Assembly (NCBI GenBank): GCA_023399815.1
Contig: JAEWOJ010000018.1
Location: 1-64,000, forward strand
From: Pseudomonadota bacterium
GTDB lineage: Bacteria > Pseudomonadota > Gammaproteobacteria > Xanthomonadales > Xanthomonadaceae
DNA length: 64,000 bases
Direction: 5' to 3'
In this document: in pieces, positions 37,501 through 46,659 of the stretch
How positions within the stretch are numbered: the stretch's first letter is position 1
How the letters are laid out: every line of letters begins with the position of its first letter
Notes under the pieces: model-generated
Databases searched by the model: none
Told to the model about the DNA's origin: nothing
Seen by the model: the letters and a program-made list of their open reading frames with translations, nothing else
Position numbers and translations under genes: made by a program

Positions 37501-38062
37501 GGGGGAAGGCTCATGCGGCAGCGGGATTGTGCCGGCGACGGGACGATTATTCCCTTCAATTCGTACTAATCAAGTATGGATTAGGGGCGTAACTTGGCCG
37601 CCTCCGCCCAGAACGGATTCGCAGCCATGCGCCTGCACCCCCTTCCCGGTTTCCTGCCGACGCGCCGGGCGCCAGCATTCTCCCATGCCGATCACCGCTC
37701 CAGGCGGGACAACGGCTTGAATCCACTGTACTTCGCCGCGCTGCGGACGGCACGCGCGCCAACGGCCGCGGCGGCGTTCCGGTCCCTGTTCCGGCGGCTG
37801 ACTGCGTTCCTAGGAACGGCGTTTGTCCCGCCAGCGGGAGAAAAATTTCCGTGAGCGGGACAGTGAACCCGTCCGGGCGATCCGCGCGCGGGCGTGTTTC
37901 TCCAGTATCTGCGCGGATGCGCGTGCCATTCCCGCGTCCGGTTCCCGTTTCCACCGGCCGCTGACGCCGGCTGTCAGCTGCCCCACCGCATGCCGCGGAC
38001 CCCGCCCGGCGACACGGGCATGGCCGCCATGCCGAATTTCTCTCCCCCCTTGGATGCATGAC
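37501..38062. other. Long efflux-operon leader region without a gene
   Basis: These 562 bp separate the LysR gene from the membrane fusion protein gene. The first 85 bp are A+T-rich and hold the operator candidate. The rest has no credible protein. It contains the perfect palindrome CGTTCCTAGGAACG (37805-37818) and a hairpin TGTCCCGC..GCGGGACA (37824-37862). In SmeVWX a dehydrogenase gene (smeU1) lies here. No remnant of it is visible. Confidence 0.55.
37566..37584. promoter_or_regulatory. Palindromic LysR-type operator candidate
   Basis: CTAATC and GATTAG are perfect inverted arms separated by seven bases, 66 bp upstream of the LysR start in an A+T-rich patch. Interrupted palindromes of this size are typical LysR binding sites. 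It could serve both the regulator and the divergent efflux operon. Confidence 0.5.
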
Positions 38063-39283
38063 ATGAAAGGTATCTCCAGTTCTCCCCGAATCGCGCGACG
38101 TCTCGCCCTGACCGGCATGTCGGCGCTCGCCATCGCCATCCTCGCTGCCTGCAGCGGCGGCCACGCCCAGGAAGCCGCCGCTCCGCCGGCGCCGGAAGTC
38201 AGCGCCGCGCCGGTGCTGGTCAAGCAGGTCAGCCAGTGGGATGAGTTCAGCGGCCGCGTCGAGGCGGTGCAGAGCGTGGAGCTGCGCCCGCGCGTGTCCG
38301 GCTACATCGACAAGGTCAACTACATCGAAGGCCAGGAGGTGAAGAAGGGCGACGTCCTGTTCACCATCGACGCGCGCAGCTACCAGGCCGAATACGACCG
38401 CGCCCGCGCCGAACTGGCGCGGGCCCGCACCCAGGCCGCGCTGGCGCACAGTGAGTCCGAGCGCGCCCGCCGCCTGGCCGAGCAGCAGGCCATCGCTGCC
38501 GAGACCGCCGAGCAGCGCCGCGCCGCCGCCGACCAGGCCGGCGCCGCGGTGCAGGCCGCGCAGGCGGCGCTGGATGCGGCGCGCCTCAACCTGGAGTTCA
38601 CCAGGGTGCGCGCGCCGATCGACGGCCGCGCCGGCCGCGCGATGGTCACCGCCGGCAACCTGGTCACCGCCGGCGACAGCGCCAGCGTGCTGACCACGCT
38701 GGTGTCGCTGGACACCGTGTTCGTCTACTTCGATGCCGACGAGGGCACTTTCCTGCGTTATGCGCGGATGGCGCGCACCGGCGAGCGCCCGAGCGAACGC
38801 GACGGGGCGTTGCCGGTGAAGGTGGCGCTGAGCGGCGAAGAAGGCTTCCCGCACGAAGGCAAGGTCGATTTCCTCGACAACCAGGTCGCCCGCAGCACAG
38901 GCACCATCGGCGTGCGCGCGCTGCTGGACAACCGCGACCGCCAGTTCACGCCGGGCCTGTTCGCGCGCGTGCGCCTGCTTGGCAGCGGCGAGTTCCAGGC
39001 CATGCTGATCGACGACAAGGCGGTGCTGACCGACCAGGACCGCAAGTACGTGTACGTGGTCGACAAGGACGGCAAGGCGCAGCGCCGCGACGTCGTGCTC
39101 GGCCGCGGCGCCGAGGGCCTGCGCATCGTCGAGGCCGGGCTGGCGCCGGGCGACAAGGTGATCGTCGACGGCGTGCAGAAGGTGTTCATGCCCGGCATGC
39201 CGGTGCAGGCCAAGGCGGTGGCGATGCAGCGTCCGCCGGCCGCCGCGCTTGGCGTCGGCCGCGATGCCACCGCGCTGAACTGA
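38063..39283 (+). CDS. RND efflux membrane fusion protein (SmeV/MexE-type)
   Basis: A 406-residue periplasmic adaptor lipoprotein. The lipobox LAAC gives lipidated Cys30. The beta-barrel and lipoyl parts include VELRPRVSGYIDKVNYIEGQ and LEFTRVRAPIDGRAGRAMV, with a coiled-coil hairpin between them at about residues 115-185. An ATG nine bases upstream (38054) is also possible. It is the first gene of the efflux operon, linking the pump to the outer-membrane factor. Confidence 0.93.
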   Translation: MKGISSSPRIARRLALTGMSALAIAILAACSGGHAQEAAAPPAPEVSAAPVLVKQVSQWDEFSGRVEAVQSVELRPRVSGYIDKVNYIEGQEVKKGDVLFTIDARSYQAEYDRARAELARARTQAALAHSESERARRLAEQQAIAAETAEQRRAAADQAGAAVQAAQAALDAARLNLEFTRVRAPIDGRAGRAMVTAGNLVTAGDSASVLTTLVSLDTVFVYFDADEGTFLRYARMARTGERPSERDGALPVKVALSGEEGFPHEGKVDFLDNQVARSTGTIGVRALLDNRDRQFTPGLFARVRLLGSGEFQAMLIDDKAVLTDQDRKYVYVVDKDGKAQRRDVVLGRGAEGLRIVEAGLAPGDKVIVDGVQKVFMPGMPVQAKAVAMQRPPAAALGVGRDATALN

Positions 39284-39393
39284 TCCACGTTTCCGCCTGA
39301 TGCCGGTTTCCGGCCGGCCGCGTTGCCTTCGCCCACAGGGGCGAGGGCGGGGCGGCCGCATGCCGGCGCCGGCCTTTCCAAGGACTTCCCCAC

Positions 39394-42300
39394 ATGGATT
39401 TTTCCCGTTTCTTCATCGACAGGCCGATCTTCGCGGCGGTGCTGTCGATCGTGATCTTCGCCGCCGGCCTGATCTCGATCCCGATCCTGCCGATCGGCGA
39501 GTACCCGGAAGTGGTGCCGCCGTCGGTGGTGGTGCGCACGGTGTATCCGGGCGCCAATCCCCGGGTCATCGCCGAGACCGTCGCCACCCCGCTGGAAGAG
39601 GCGATCAACGGCGTCGAGGGCATGATGTACCTCAAGTCGGTCGCCGGTTCCGATGGCGTGCTGCAGATGACCGTCACCTTCCGCCCGGGGACCGACCCGG
39701 ACGCGGCCGCGGTGAAGGTGCAGAACCGCGTGGCGCAGGCGCAGGCGCGCCTGCCCGAGGACGTGCGCCGGCAGGGCGTGACCACGCAGAAGCAGTCGCC
39801 GACCTTCCTGATGGTGGTGCACCTGACCTCGCCGGAAGGCAAGTACGACACCCTGTACCTGCGCAACTACGCGCGCCTGCACGTCAAGGACGCGCTGGCG
39901 CGCATCCCGGGCGTGGGCGACGCGCAGATCTTCGGTGGCGGCGACTACGCCATGCGCGCCTGGCTGGACCCGGACAAGGTCGCCTCGCGCGGCCTGACCG
40001 CGGGCGACGTGGTGCGCGCCATGCGCGAGCAGAACGTGCAGGTATCGGCCGGCCAGCTCGGCGCCGAGCCGCTGCCCAACAGCCAGTTCCTGACCCTGAT
40101 CAACGCCCAGGGCCGGCTGAAGACCGAGCAGGAATTCGGCGACATCGTGCTCAAGAGCGGCAGCGATGGCCAGATCGTGCGCCTGTCCGACGTCGCCCGC
40201 CTGGAACTGGGTGCCGGCGACTACACCCTGCGTTCGCAGCTGGACGGCAAGAACGCGGTCGGCATCGGCGTCTTCCAGGCGCCGGGCGCGAACGCGCTGG
40301 AAATCCGCGACGCGGTGATCCACAGCATGGACGCGATGCAGAAGACCTTCCCGGCCGACGTGAAGTACGAGGCGGTGTACGACACCACCATCTTCGTGCG
40401 TGACTCGATCAAGGCCGTGGTCTCGACCCTGCTGGAGGCCATTGCCCTGGTGGTGCTGGTGGTGATCCTGTTCCTGCAGACCTGGCGCGCCTCGATCATC
40501 CCGCTGATCGCAGTGCCGGTGTCGATCGTGGGCACCTTCGCCGCGCTGTACCTGCTGGGCTTCTCGATCAACACGCTGAGCCTGTTCGGGCTGGTGCTGG
40601 CGATCGGCATCGTGGTCGACGACGCGATCGTGGTGGTGGAGAACGTCGAGCGCAACATCGAGGAAGGCCTGTCGCCGACCGCGGCCGCGCACCAGGCCAT
40701 GCGCGAGGTGTCCGGGCCGATCATCGCCATCGCCCTGGTGCTGTGCGCGGTGTTCGTGCCGATGGCCTTCCTGTCCGGCGTCACCGGTCAGTTCTACAAG
40801 CAGTTCGCGGTGACCATCGCCATCTCCACGGTGATCTCGGCGATCAACTCGCTGACCCTGTCGCCGGCGCTGGCCGCGCGCCTGCTCAAGGCCCATGGCG
40901 CGCCGAAGGACGGCCCGAGCCGACTGATCGAGCGCCTGTTCGGCTGGGTGTTCCGCCCGTTCAACCGCTTCTTCAAGTCCAGCTCGGAGAAGTACGAGCG
41001 CGGCGTGGCGCGCATCCTCGGCCGCCGCGGCGCGGTGTTCGTGGTCTATGCGGTGCTGCTGTTCGGCACCGGCCTGGTCTTCAAGCTGGTGCCGCCGGGC
41101 TTCATCCCGACCCAGGACAAGCTGTACCTGATCGCCGGCGTGAAGCTGCCGGAAGGCGCGTCGATCGCGCGCACCGACGAGATGCTGCGCAAGGTGGCGA
41201 AGATCGCCCAGGAAACCGACGGCGTGGCCCACACCATCTCGTTCCCGGGCCTGAACGCGCTGCAGTTCACCAACACCCCGAACACCGGCGTGGCCTTCAT
41301 CCCGCTCAAGCCGTTCAACGAGCGCCATGGCCGCAGCGCCGCGCAGATCAATGCCGAGATCAACCAGAAGATCGCCGGCCTGCAGGAGGGCTTCGCGTTC
41401 GCGATGATGCCGCCGCCGATCCTCGGCCTGGGCAACGGCAACGGCTACCAGATGTTCATCGAGGACCGCGGCAACCTCGGCTACGGCGCGTTGCAGAACG
41501 CGGTGCAGGCGATGCAGGGTGCGGTCGCGCAGACCCCGGGCATGGCCTTCCCGATCACCAGCTACCAGGCCAACGTGCCGCAGCTGGACGCGGAGGTGGA
41601 CCGGGTCAAGGCCAAGGCGCAGGGCGTGCAGCTGACCGAGCTGTTCGACACCCTGCAGACCTACCTGGGCTCGGCCTACGTCAACGACTTCAACCAGTTC
41701 GGCCGCACCTGGCAGGTGATCGCCCAGGCCGACGGCCCGTTCCGCGGGAGCGTGGAGGACATCGGCAAGCTGCGTACCCGCAACGACCGTGGCGAGATGG
41801 TGCCGATCGGTTCGATGGTCACCATCAGGCAGACCTACGGCCCGGACCCGGTGCTGCGCTTCAACGGCTACCCGGCCGCCGACCTGGCCGGCGAGGCCGA
41901 CCCGCGAATGCTGTCCTCGGCCGAGGCGATGAACAAGCTGACCGAGATCGCCGGGCAGGTGCTGCCGGTGGGCATGACCACCGAGTGGACCGACCTGAGC
42001 TACCAGCAGGCCACCCAGGGCAAGGCCGCCTTCATCGTGTTCCCGGTGGCGATCCTGCTGGCCTTCCTGGTGCTGGCCGCGCTGTACGAGAGCTGGTCGC
42101 TGCCGCTGGCGGTGATCCTGATCGTGCCGATGACCCTGCTGTCGGCGCTGTTCGGGGTGTGGCTGACCGGCGGCGACAACAACGTGTTCGTGCAGGTCGG
42201 CCTGGTGGTGCTGATGGGCCTGGCGTGCAAGAACGCGATCCTGATCGTCGAGTTCGCCCGCGAAATGGAGATGGGCGGCAAGGGTATCGTCGAAGCCGCG

Positions 42301-42564
42301 CTGGAGGCCTGCCGCCTGCGCCTGCGCCCGATCGTGATGACCTCCATCGCGTTCATCGCCGGCACGGTGCCGCTGGTGCTCTCGCACGGCGCGGGCGCCG
42401 AGGTGCGCAGCGTCACCGGCATCACCGTGTTCGCCGGCATGCTGGGCGTGACCCTGTTCGGCCTGTTCCTGACCCCGGTGTTCTACGTGGCGCTGCGCAA
42501 GCTGGTGACCCGCAACGGCGGCGGCCAGCTGGTGCGCCACGGCGAGCCGACCCTCCACCACTGA
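39394..42564 (+). CDS. RND multidrug efflux transporter (SmeW/MexF-type, HAE1)
   Basis: A 1056-residue inner-membrane pump with 12 predicted transmembrane helices and two large periplasmic loops. It starts MDFSRFFIDRPIFAAVLSIV. The proton-relay Asp pair is in GIVVDDAIVVVENVER. HAE1 signatures such as FPVAILLAFLVLAALYESWS are present. The MexF/OqxB-like length and the neighbouring dehydrogenase gene place it near SmeW. Substrates of that group include quinolones and chloramphenicol, but this is not proven here. Confidence 0.95.
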   Translation: MDFSRFFIDRPIFAAVLSIVIFAAGLISIPILPIGEYPEVVPPSVVVRTVYPGANPRVIAETVATPLEEAINGVEGMMYLKSVAGSDGVLQMTVTFRPGTDPDAAAVKVQNRVAQAQARLPEDVRRQGVTTQKQSPTFLMVVHLTSPEGKYDTLYLRNYARLHVKDALARIPGVGDAQIFGGGDYAMRAWLDPDKVASRGLTAGDVVRAMREQNVQVSAGQLGAEPLPNSQFLTLINAQGRLKTEQEFGDIVLKSGSDGQIVRLSDVARLELGAGDYTLRSQLDGKNAVGIGVFQAPGANALEIRDAVIHSMDAMQKTFPADVKYEAVYDTTIFVRDSIKAVVSTLLEAIALVVLVVILFLQTWRASIIPLIAVPVSIVGTFAALYLLGFSINTLSLFGLVLAIGIVVDDAIVVVENVERNIEEGLSPTAAAHQAMREVSGPIIAIALVLCAVFVPMAFLSGVTGQFYKQFAVTIAISTVISAINSLTLSPALAARLLKAHGAPKDGPSRLIERLFGWVFRPFNRFFKSSSEKYERGVARILGRRGAVFVVYAVLLFGTGLVFKLVPPGFIPTQDKLYLIAGVKLPEGASIARTDEMLRKVAKIAQETDGVAHTISFPGLNALQFTNTPNTGVAFIPLKPFNERHGRSAAQINAEINQKIAGLQEGFAFAMMPPPILGLGNGNGYQMFIEDRGNLGYGALQNAVQAMQGAVAQTPGMAFPITSYQANVPQLDAEVDRVKAKAQGVQLTELFDTLQTYLGSAYVNDFNQFGRTWQVIAQADGPFRGSVEDIGKLRTRNDRGEMVPIGSMVTIRQTYGPDPVLRFNGYPAADLAGEADPRMLSSAEAMNKLTEIAGQVLPVGMTTEWTDLSYQQATQGKAAFIVFPVAILLAFLVLAALYESWSLPLAVILIVPMTLLSALFGVWLTGGDNNVFVQVGLVVLMGLACKNAILIVEFAREMEMGGKGIVEAALEACRLRLRPIVMTSIAFIAGTVPLVLSHGAGAEVRSVTGITVFAGMLGVTLFGLFLTPVFYVALRKLVTRNGGGQLVRHGEPTLHH

Positions 42565-42634
42565 CCTGCGGTTCCGCGGTCGCCGGCCATTGCATTGGCC
42601 GGTGGCCGCTTCCTCCCACTCAAGGCATGACTCC

Positions 42635-43372
42635 ATGAACATCCAACAGAACAAGATCGCGCTGGTCACCGGCGCCACCCGCGGCATCGGTACCGAGACC
42701 GTGCGCCAGCTGGCGCAGGCCGGCGTGCACACGCTGCTGGCCGGGCGCCGGCGCGAAGCGGCGGTGGAACTGGCGCTCAAGCTGCAGGCCGACGGCCTGC
42801 CGGTGGAAGCGCTGCAGCTGGACGTCACCGACGCCGCCAGCATCGCCGAGGCGGCCGAACAGGTGCGCCAGCGCCATGGCCGCCTGGACATCCTGGTCAA
42901 CAACGCCGGCATCATGATCGAGAACCCGGCGCTGGCGCCTTCGCAGCAATCGCTGGACACCTGGCGCCGCACCTTCGACACCAACGTGTACGCGCTGGTG
43001 GCGGTGACCCAGGCCTTCCTGCCGCTGCTGCGGCAGTCCAGCGCCGGGCGCATCGTCAACGTGTCCAGCATGCTCGGCTCGCAGACCCTGCACGCCGATC
43101 CGGCCTCGGCCATCTACGACTTCAAGATCCCGGCCTACAACGCCTCCAAGGCGGCGGTGAACAGCTGGACCCTGAGCCTGGCCTACGAACTGCGCGACAC
43201 GCCGATCAAGGTCAACACCGTGCACCCCGGCTACGTGAAGACCGACATGAACGCCGGCCAGGGCGAGATCGAGGTCGCCGACGGCGCGCGTTCCAGCGTG
43301 CAGATGGCGCTGATCGGCGAGGACGGCCCGAGCGGCAGCTTCACCTACCTCGGCGAGGTGCTGCCATGGTGA
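42635..43372 (+). CDS. Short-chain dehydrogenase inside the efflux operon (SmeU2-like)
   Basis: A 245-residue SDR. Cofactor motif TGATRGIGTETV, NNAGIMIEN, catalytic Ser in VNVSSMLGSQ and Tyr-x3-Lys in YNASKAAVNSW. The ATG at 42635 follows the pump gene by 70 bp. The gene overlaps the outer-membrane factor by seven bases, so it is translated with the efflux system. A dehydrogenase at this exact place is the hallmark of smeVWX (smeU2). Its substrate is unknown. Confidence 0.93.
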   Translation: MNIQQNKIALVTGATRGIGTETVRQLAQAGVHTLLAGRRREAAVELALKLQADGLPVEALQLDVTDAASIAEAAEQVRQRHGRLDILVNNAGIMIENPALAPSQQSLDTWRRTFDTNVYALVAVTQAFLPLLRQSSAGRIVNVSSMLGSQTLHADPASAIYDFKIPAYNASKAAVNSWTLSLAYELRDTPIKVNTVHPGYVKTDMNAGQGEIEVADGARSSVQMALIGEDGPSGSFTYLGEVLPW

Positions 43373-44787
43373 TGCGTGGCCTGGCTGTGGCCATGGCCAG
43401 CGTGCTGCTGGCCGGCTGCGTCACCGTCGGCCCGGACTACAGGGCGCCGGCGCCGGCGCCGGTCGCCCTGCAGGGCGTCGCCGCGCCGGTGTACAGCGCG
43501 CAGTCGCCGGTCGCCACCTGGTGGGCGCAGTTCGACGATCCGGTGCTGGAACAGCTGATGCACGCGGCCCTGTCGGACAACCTCGACCTGAAGGTGGCGC
43601 TGGCGCGCGTGCAGCAGGCGCGCGCGGCATTCGTCGAAAGCCGGCTGGACCAGGCGCCGCACGTGACCGCCGACGGCAGCCAGGACCGGCGTCGGCAGCC
43701 CGACCCGGCGCAGGGCGGCGAACGCGTATCCAGCGAGACCTACCAGCTCGGCTTCGACGCCGGCTGGGAGCTGGACCTGTTCGGCCGCCAGCGCCGTGCC
43801 GCGGAGGCGGCGCGCGCCGACCTGGATGCGGAATGGGCCAACCTGGCCGACGCGCAGGTGCTGGTGGCCGCCGAGGTCGCGCGCAACTACTTCGAGCTGC
43901 GCGGCACCCAGAAGCGCATCGCGGTGGCCGAACGGACCCTGCTCAACCTGCGCGAAACGCAGCAGTTGACCGAGACCCGCTGGGAACTGGGCGCGGGCAG
44001 CGAGCTGGACGTGCAGAGCAGCCGCGCGCGGCTGAAGGCGATCGAGGCCGACATCCCGCTGTTGGACGTGGCGCAGACGCAGTCGCGGCACCGGCTCGCG
44101 GTATTGCTGGGGCAGCGCCCGGACGCGCTGGACGAACTGCTGCAGCCGCGCGAGGTGCCGGCGTTCGCCAAGGCCTTGCCGCTGGGCGACACCACCGAAC
44201 TGCTGCGGCGGCGCGCCGACGTGCGTGCCGCCGAGCGTCGCCTCGCCGCGGCCACCGCGCGGGTCGGCGTGGCCACCGCCGACCTGTTCCCGCGGTTGTC
44301 GCTGACCGGTTTCGTCGGCTTCCTCGGCGGCGATGCCAGTGGCCTGGTCAACGGCGGCAACAAGGCGTGGTCGTTGACGCCGTCGTTGAGCTGGGCGGCG
44401 TTCGACTTCGGCAGCGTGCGCGCGCGGCTGCGCGCGAGCAGGGCGCAGGCCGACGGCGTGGCGGCCGAGTACGAGAAGACGGTGCTGCTGGCGCTGGAGG
44501 ATGCCGAGAACGCGCTGGCGCGCTATGCCAGGCAGCAGGCGCGGCTGGCGATCGTCGCCGAGCAGGCGCAGGCGGCGCGGCGTGCCGAATCGCTGGCGCG
44601 GATCCGTTATCGCGAGGGCTCGGAGGACTTCCTCGCGCTGCTGGATGCGCAGCGCAACCAGCTGGCGGCCGACGATGCGCTGGCCGCCGCCGAGGCCACG
44701 GTCAACGTCAGCGTGGTCGGCGTCTACAAGGCGCTGGGCGGCTGGGGGCAGGCGTCGCCAGCGGTTGCGGTGGCCGACGCGCGTTGA
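43366..44787 (+). CDS. Outer-membrane efflux factor, NodT family (SmeX/OprN-type)
   Basis: A 473-residue outer-membrane lipoprotein. The lipobox LAGC gives Cys18, followed by VTVGPDYRAP, the classic NodT opening. Two TolC-type repeats are visible, each with long helices such as ESRLDQAPHVTADGSQDRRR and RIRYREGSEDFLALLDAQRN. The start at 43366 overlaps the dehydrogenase gene. It completes the tripartite pump. Confidence 0.95.
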   Translation: MVMRGLAVAMASVLLAGCVTVGPDYRAPAPAPVALQGVAAPVYSAQSPVATWWAQFDDPVLEQLMHAALSDNLDLKVALARVQQARAAFVESRLDQAPHVTADGSQDRRRQPDPAQGGERVSSETYQLGFDAGWELDLFGRQRRAAEAARADLDAEWANLADAQVLVAAEVARNYFELRGTQKRIAVAERTLLNLRETQQLTETRWELGAGSELDVQSSRARLKAIEADIPLLDVAQTQSRHRLAVLLGQRPDALDELLQPREVPAFAKALPLGDTTELLRRRADVRAAERRLAAATARVGVATADLFPRLSLTGFVGFLGGDASGLVNGGNKAWSLTPSLSWAAFDFGSVRARLRASRAQADGVAAEYEKTVLLALEDAENALARYARQQARLAIVAEQAQAARRAESLARIRYREGSEDFLALLDAQRNQLAADDALAAAEATVNVSVVGVYKALGGWGQASPAVAVADAR

Positions 44788-44797
44788 ACCTGTTCGT

Positions 44798-44853
44798 GGC
44801 AGGAGTGGCGTGGGGCTGGGCTTGCCCGGCCCTGGCATTGCGCCATTCCTGCC
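44798..44853 (+). terminator. Long hairpin after the efflux operon
   Basis: GGCAGGAGTGGCG (44798-44810) pairs with CGCCATTCCTGCC (44841-44853) with one G-T mismatch. An inner GGGC..GCCC stem lies between. It begins 11 bp after the efflux operon ends. It resembles the GTAG-type repeat arms and could stop or protect the transcript. Confidence 0.5.
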
Positions 44854-44998
44854 TGCGCGTAATGCCAACCGGGGAAATCCTGCCGGAGACAACGCATTCC
44901 CCTTGCTCCTACAACCGCTCCTGCGGCATTCCTGCTGGAATCGATGCGCAAAACCGGCCTGCGCGGGTGCCCCCAATCGGGGTGGAGAACCAAAAGAA

Positions 44999-45019
44999 AG
45001 GCGGCCGATCCGGCCGCCT
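44999..45019 (-). terminator. Intrinsic terminator of the aminotransferase gene
   Basis: On the minus strand the stem AGGCGGCCG / CGGCCGCCT closes over a 3-base loop and is followed by TTTCTTTTGG. It lies 28 bp after the aminotransferase stop. This is a standard Rho-independent terminator. Confidence 0.8.
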
Positions 45020-45046
45020 CTCCGTATCGCAGCTGCGCGCGTCGTA

Positions 45047-46543
45047 TCAGGCCGCCTCGGCCTGCTCGCGGCGCGGGCCTTCCAGCAGGGCACGGCCGAC
45101 CATGTCCACCAGCAGGTCCAGCTCGGCCTCGTCCATGCCGAAGTGCGGGGTGAAGCGCAGCGAGTTCTCGCCGCCGTGGATCACGTTGACGCCGTGCATG
45201 CGCAGCCATTCCTCGGTGGAGCCGGCGCCATAGCACTTGAACTGCGGCGCCAGCTCGCAGGAGAACAGCAGGCCGGTGCCCTGGACCTTGGTGATCAGGC
45301 CGCCGAGCCGGGCCTTGAGCGCCTCCAGCTTCCGCACCGCCTGCTCGCCGCGCAGGCGGATGTTGGCGCGCACTTCCGGCGTGAGGCGGGCGAGGGTGGC
45401 GCAGGCCACGTCCAGCGCGCGCGGGTTGGTGGTCATGGTGTTGCCGTACACGCCCTTGCGGTACAGGCTGGCGGCGTGCTCGGTGACGGCCAGCACCGAC
45501 AGCGGGAACTGCGCGCCGTTCAGGGCCTTGGAGTAGGTCTCCATGTCCGGCGGGTCCAGGGTCTCGTAGCCCGGGTAATCGACGAAGGACAGGGTGCCGT
45601 GCGCGCGCAGCGCGGCCTGGATGGAGTCGATCAGCAGCAGGCTGCCGTGAGCGCGGGTCAGTTCGCGCGCCAGCCTGTAGAAGCCGGCCGGGACCGCGCG
45701 GCCCGGGTCGCCTTCGCCCATCACCGGCTCCAGGAACACCGCCTCGATGAACCAGTTGTTGGCCCTGGCGTCGTCGAACGCCTTGCGCAGCGCGGCCTCG
45801 TCGTACGGCGGAATGGCGATGACGCTGTCCTCGCCGCGGTAGCTGGCCAGGTAGCGGTCGTAGGTCTTGCGGGTCGAATCCGAGTACAGCGCCGGGCGGT
45901 CGGTGCGGCCGTGGAAGCTGCCCTTGATGACCACGCGCTTGATGGTGGCGCCGGCGTGCGCGGCGCCCGGCTCGGTCTGCAGCTTGGCGTTGATGTCGGC
46001 GATGCGCGCGGCCAGGCCGACCGCCTCGGAACCGGAGTTCAGGCACATGAAGTGCGAGAACGGACAGCCGCCGCGGCTGTGGCCGATCTCCCTGCGCAGC
46101 GCCTGCACGAAGCGGCGCTGGGCCAGGCTCGGGGTCATGATGTTGGCCATCACCTGCGGCCTGGCCGCGGCGGCCAGCACGTCGGCCGGGGTATGGCCGA
46201 AGCCGAGCATGCCGTAGCCGCCGGCGTCGTACAGCACCGCGCCCTTGAGCGAGACCACCCACGGGCCGCAGGCTGCCAGGGCGATGTAGGGCACCACCGC
46301 GTCGTCGGCGTAGAAGTTGACGAAGCCGGACTGCATCGCGGCGATCTGCTCCTTCTCGTCGAGGTCGAGCAGGTCGGCGGCCTCGTCCTTGATGCGGGCG
46401 TATTCGCCGGCGGCGGCCGCGATGGCGCGCACCAGGTCGGGATGGGCAGCGGCCAGGCGTTCGATGGCGGCATCGTCCAGGCCCGTGGTCAGGCGGGTGC
46501 CGGCATGCGCGCGAAGCGGGGCGAGGGGGCCGAGTACGGTCAT
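45047..46543 (-). CDS. Class III PLP-dependent aminotransferase
   Basis: A 498-residue fold-type I aminotransferase. The cofactor-binding Asp is in LLLIDSIQAALRAHG and the PLP-linking Lys is in METYSKALNGAQFP. The first glycine loop is LNSGSEAVGLAARI. The start at 46543 (MTVLGPLAPLRAH) is six bases after a GGAG ribosome site. Earlier starts would overlap that site. The subgroup covers lysine or omega-amino-acid transaminases. The exact substrate is unknown. The divergent Lrp/AsnC gene is its likely regulator. Confidence 0.9.
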   Translation of the reverse strand: MTVLGPLAPLRAHAGTRLTTGLDDAAIERLAAAHPDLVRAIAAAAGEYARIKDEAADLLDLDEKEQIAAMQSGFVNFYADDAVVPYIALAACGPWVVSLKGAVLYDAGGYGMLGFGHTPADVLAAAARPQVMANIMTPSLAQRRFVQALRREIGHSRGGCPFSHFMCLNSGSEAVGLAARIADINAKLQTEPGAAHAGATIKRVVIKGSFHGRTDRPALYSDSTRKTYDRYLASYRGEDSVIAIPPYDEAALRKAFDDARANNWFIEAVFLEPVMGEGDPGRAVPAGFYRLARELTRAHGSLLLIDSIQAALRAHGTLSFVDYPGYETLDPPDMETYSKALNGAQFPLSVLAVTEHAASLYRKGVYGNTMTTNPRALDVACATLARLTPEVRANIRLRGEQAVRKLEALKARLGGLITKVQGTGLLFSCELAPQFKCYGAGSTEEWLRMHGVNVIHGGENSLRFTPHFGMDEAELDLLVDMVGRALLEGPRREQAEAA

Positions 46544-46628
46544 GCTCATCTCCAGAATGTCGTGATGCATCCATTATCTGGAGATTCTGGTCATATGGCA
46601 GCTGTCATTCAGGCGAAAATCGGGTTAA

Positions 46629-46647
46629 TTTCGTCGAATCGACGAAA
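46629..46647. promoter_or_regulatory. Perfect palindrome before the Lrp gene, probable operator
   Basis: TTTCGTCG and CGACGAAA are perfect 8-bp arms with a 3-base centre, in the divergent promoter gap 13 bp before the Lrp start codon. Lrp/AsnC proteins usually bind palindromes at their own promoter, so it probably controls both genes. Confidence 0.65.
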
Positions 46648-46659
46648 CGGGTCCGCGAT

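Noticed and set aside
38758..43113. A minus-strand open frame of 1451 codons antisense to the efflux genes
   Set aside because: It is His/Gln/Arg-rich, has no domain-like segments, and is the predictable antisense shadow of high-GC genes with strong codon bias. The plus-strand genes are unambiguous.
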